Assembly: GCF_018613605.1 (NCBI RefSeq)
Contig: NZ_JAGGPU010000008.1
Location: 248,001-312,000 of the forward strand
Direction of reading: 5' to 3'
DNA from: Pedobacter sp. ISL-64
GTDB lineage: Bacteria; Bacteroidota; Bacteroidia; Sphingobacteriales; Sphingobacteriaceae
DNA length: 64,000 nucleotides
Made by a program: the position numbers and the translations under genes. Positions 62,617 to 64,000 of this stretch are shown here, in pieces; the first letter of the stretch is position 1, and the number at the start of each line of letters is the position of its first letter. Below the pieces are notes generated by a model, which worked only from the letters and a program-made list of their open reading frames with translations, made no database searches and was not told where the DNA came from.

Positions 62617-62940
62617 TTAAGGCAACACTGTAGCGTTTATAACTTTGTGACGGATATCGAATATGATGAACGACCCATAAACTTCGTAGGCAGACAATGA
62701 ACAACCTCCATAAGTGCTATCGATAGTTACATAAGCGTTATTGAACGTATTAATTGGATCTTCAATCAGCACCGATTGTGCACCTGTTGTCGGGTTTAAA
62801 GTTACCGTTACATAATACTGTGACTGATCGTAAGCAGTGGTTAAAATCTGCGCTGGTGGTTGTACACATTGCGCTTTTACCATGCTGTGGATTGCCAGGA
62901 AACTTAAAAATAATGCGAAAATTAAAATAGATTTTTTCAT
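62617..62940 (-). CDS. Small exported protein, C-terminus possibly frameshifted
   Basis: 107 residues. Signal peptide to about residue 24 ('LIFALFLSFLAIHSMVKAQ'). The mature part 'YYVTVTLNPTTGAQSVLIED' is similar in layout to the next protein ('FKIWLYVTENNGIDHVYIMD'): each has an I-x-DP motif and a Gly-rich middle. The last residues ('FDIRHKVINATVLP') look out of character; in the other frame the DNA reads 'SQSYKRYSVALTAQTGFDGT', 'DPERGAYTISEYF' to a stop at 62549. A one-base change near 62650 may have cut the protein. Confidence 0.6.
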   Translation of the reverse strand: MKKSILIFALFLSFLAIHSMVKAQCVQPPAQILTTAYDQSQYYVTVTLNPTTGAQSVLIEDPINTFNNAYVTIDSTYGGCSLSAYEVYGSFIIFDIRHKVINATVLP

Positions 62941-62979
62941 ATTACATTCAATGGTTTAAGATTTGGAATAAAAATGCGA

Positions 62980-63339
62980 TCAATTAACGGATGTAATGAT
63001 GGGTTGATAACCATATTCTGGCTCAAATGCACCTGCCCAATCTATTTGATACCCTGCGAAATAGGCTGAGAATTCTGTTACGTGAGCAACGGTTGCGCCA
63101 TACCCACCTGCATAAACTTTCCAGGTAATATGTGCTGTCCAGGAATTGAATTCAGGGTCCATGATGTAAACATGATCGATGCCATTGTTTTCGGTTACGT
63201 ACAACCAAATTTTAAAAGTTCCCAGTTCATTGGTTACTTCATGGTAATACTCTTGAGTGGGCACCTGGGCTTTTGCTGAAATAGGTTTAAATACAGCAAA
63301 AGCCAACATCATTAAGAATAGAATTAAGGTTTTTTTCAT
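62980..63339 (-). CDS. Small exported protein, relative of the 62617 gene
   Basis: 119 residues. Signal peptide to about residue 24 ('LFLMMLAFAVFKPISAKAQ'). The mature part is beta-rich and aromatic ('TFKIWLYVTENNGIDHVYIM', 'AGGYGATVAHVTEFSAYFAG'). It shares length, signal type and an I-x-DP motif with the downstream gene; the two look like diverged copies. No cysteine in the mature part. No family recognised. Lies between the SusD gene and the metalloprotease block, so probably exported with them. Confidence 0.65.
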   Translation of the reverse strand: MKKTLILFLMMLAFAVFKPISAKAQVPTQEYYHEVTNELGTFKIWLYVTENNGIDHVYIMDPEFNSWTAHITWKVYAGGYGATVAHVTEFSAYFAGYQIDWAGAFEPEYGYQPIITSVN

Positions 63340-63373
63340 AGTTTTTGACTTTTATTTTTAGTTGATTAATTTA

Positions 63374-64000
63374 TCACCATCCTGGGTTCTGTACCAATAA
63401 ACTTTTGCCTTTTAGTATTTCGGTTAAAGGAATTGGAGCAAAATAATTGGCTTTTAAAAACGCACTGTTAATTACTGTTATTGATGCATAAGAAAATGTT
63501 CCATTTAATTCTTTAGTTACGATAGTTCCTGTTACCTGCTGTGCTTCTGTAACTTCTGCTGTCTTCCACCTTCTGGTATCATAATACCAATGGCCTTCAG
63601 AGAAAAATTCAACCCGATATTCATTTTGAATGAGCGCACGCAAGTCAACCTGCGAAATACCTGCTGGAATTCCGTAACGGTTATCTGTTCCAGCCAAAAT
63701 ACCTGCGCGTTTTCTAATCTTAATCACATTGCTCACCGCGTTTTCAGTTTGTCCGAGTTCATTTAAAGCCTCAGCATAGCCCAATACCATTTCGGCAAAA
63801 CGGATTATTGGATAAGCCCTATCCACATTTAAACTATTAAAGGGTGAAGAATCATTGCACATTTTACGGTTGTAATAGCCTGTTCTGGTATGTAGGGCAG
63901 CATAACCATCAACAGATGGCGCATTGGTGGCCTTATTGAAGAAAATATCAACTTTATCCAAGGCAGTTGTGGCCTTGTTGCAAACCACCGCTTGGTTATA
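63374..64000 (-). CDS. SusD/RagB family outer-membrane glycan-binding lipoprotein, C-terminal part
   Basis: Only the end is in the window: the frame runs open to the window edge ('YNQAVVCNKATTALD'), so the gene continues to the right. SusD C-terminal signatures: 'YPIIRFAEMVLGYAEALNEL' and 'VSNVIKIRKRAGI', 'LIQNEYRVEFFSEGHWYYDT', 'RRWKTAE' and 'YFAPIPLTEI'. SusD proteins bind glycans at the cell surface with a SusC-type TonB channel, which should lie beyond the window. With the fucosidases, hexosaminidase and protease it marks this end as part of a polysaccharide (or glycoprotein) utilisation locus. Confidence 0.9.
   Translation of the reverse strand, partial: YNQAVVCNKATTALDKVDIFFNKATNAPSVDGYAALHTRTGYYNRKMCNDSSPFNSLNVDRAYPIIRFAEMVLGYAEALNELGQTENAVSNVIKIRKRAGILAGTDNRYGIPAGISQVDLRALIQNEYRVEFFSEGHWYYDTRRWKTAEVTEAQQVTGTIVTKELNGTFSYASITVINSAFLKANYFAPIPLTEILKGKSLLVQNPGW

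Noticed and set aside
1..64000. tRNA or rRNA genes
   Set aside because: Scanning by eye found no tRNA cloverleaf with a T-loop GTTCRA and no rRNA segment; a covariance-model search would be the proper test.

Overview
The window looks like chromosome of a Sphingobacteriaceae member of the Bacteroidota, most probably Pedobacter or a close relative. The evidence is gene content (SusD/RagB, TonB receptors with a carboxypeptidase-like N-terminal domain, DUF4142, DUF4374, DUF6965, a 7TM-DISM/LuxR-type regulator, GH29/GH20 enzymes), AT-rich intergenic DNA, little visible Shine-Dalgarno signal, and one good Bacteroidota-type promoter (TTTG, 20 bp, TATATTTG). I saw no tRNA, rRNA, CRISPR array, intact insertion sequence or prophage. 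The genus is an inference.

Layout. 1-9.8 kb: assimilatory nitrate block. It holds a NarK transporter, a fused nitrate reductase (Mo catalytic part, FAD/NADH part and [2Fe-2S] part in one chain), a nitrate-reductase-associated protein, a degenerate siroheme-reductase-like protein with a C-terminal rubredoxin, mobA, and a Crp/Fnr regulator with four cysteines placed as in an Fe-S sensor. 9.9-15 kb: a XusABC-like xenosiderophore operon (TonB receptor, DUF4374 lipoprotein, PepSY membrane protein) with a visible promoter and a leader hairpin. 15-21.9 kb: small lipoprotein, CoiA-like protein, pta-ackA, VOC and DinB proteins.

22-29.1 kb is the most interesting part: a tight five-gene minus-strand operon running flavin disulfide reductase, ABC ATPase, fused ABC permease/binding protein, EgtB, EgtD, facing a convergent class-V PLP enzyme that could be EgtE. 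I read it as ergothioneine synthesis plus EgtUV-type uptake and possibly redox recycling. The binding domain of the transporter appears circularly permuted: the half that is normally C-terminal comes first. 29.7-36 kb: 5-oxoprolinase operon (pxpB, pxpC, pxpA) with an NRAMP-like carrier lacking the metal-binding motif and an M1 aminopeptidase.

36-55 kb: mixed housekeeping and regulatory genes (SGNH hydrolases, orphan GHKL ATPase, Na+/H+ antiporter, 7TM-LuxR regulator, an OrfA-like coiled-coil protein next to a receiver cut by an in-frame stop, cysM-epsC, a frameshifted heparinase-like gene, a heme-binding propeller/HEAT protein, desaturase, esterase, HAD phosphatase). 56-64 kb: a minus-strand glycan-degradation block with two GH29 fucosidases, a GH20 hexosaminidase, a metzincin lipoprotein with a beta/gamma-crystallin domain, small exported proteins and the end of a SusD gene running off the window. 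Intergenic DNA carries several repeats: a CGTCATTGCGAG-type hairpin family, a second hairpin family, a 21-bp minisatellite and a tandem repeat of about 93 bp.
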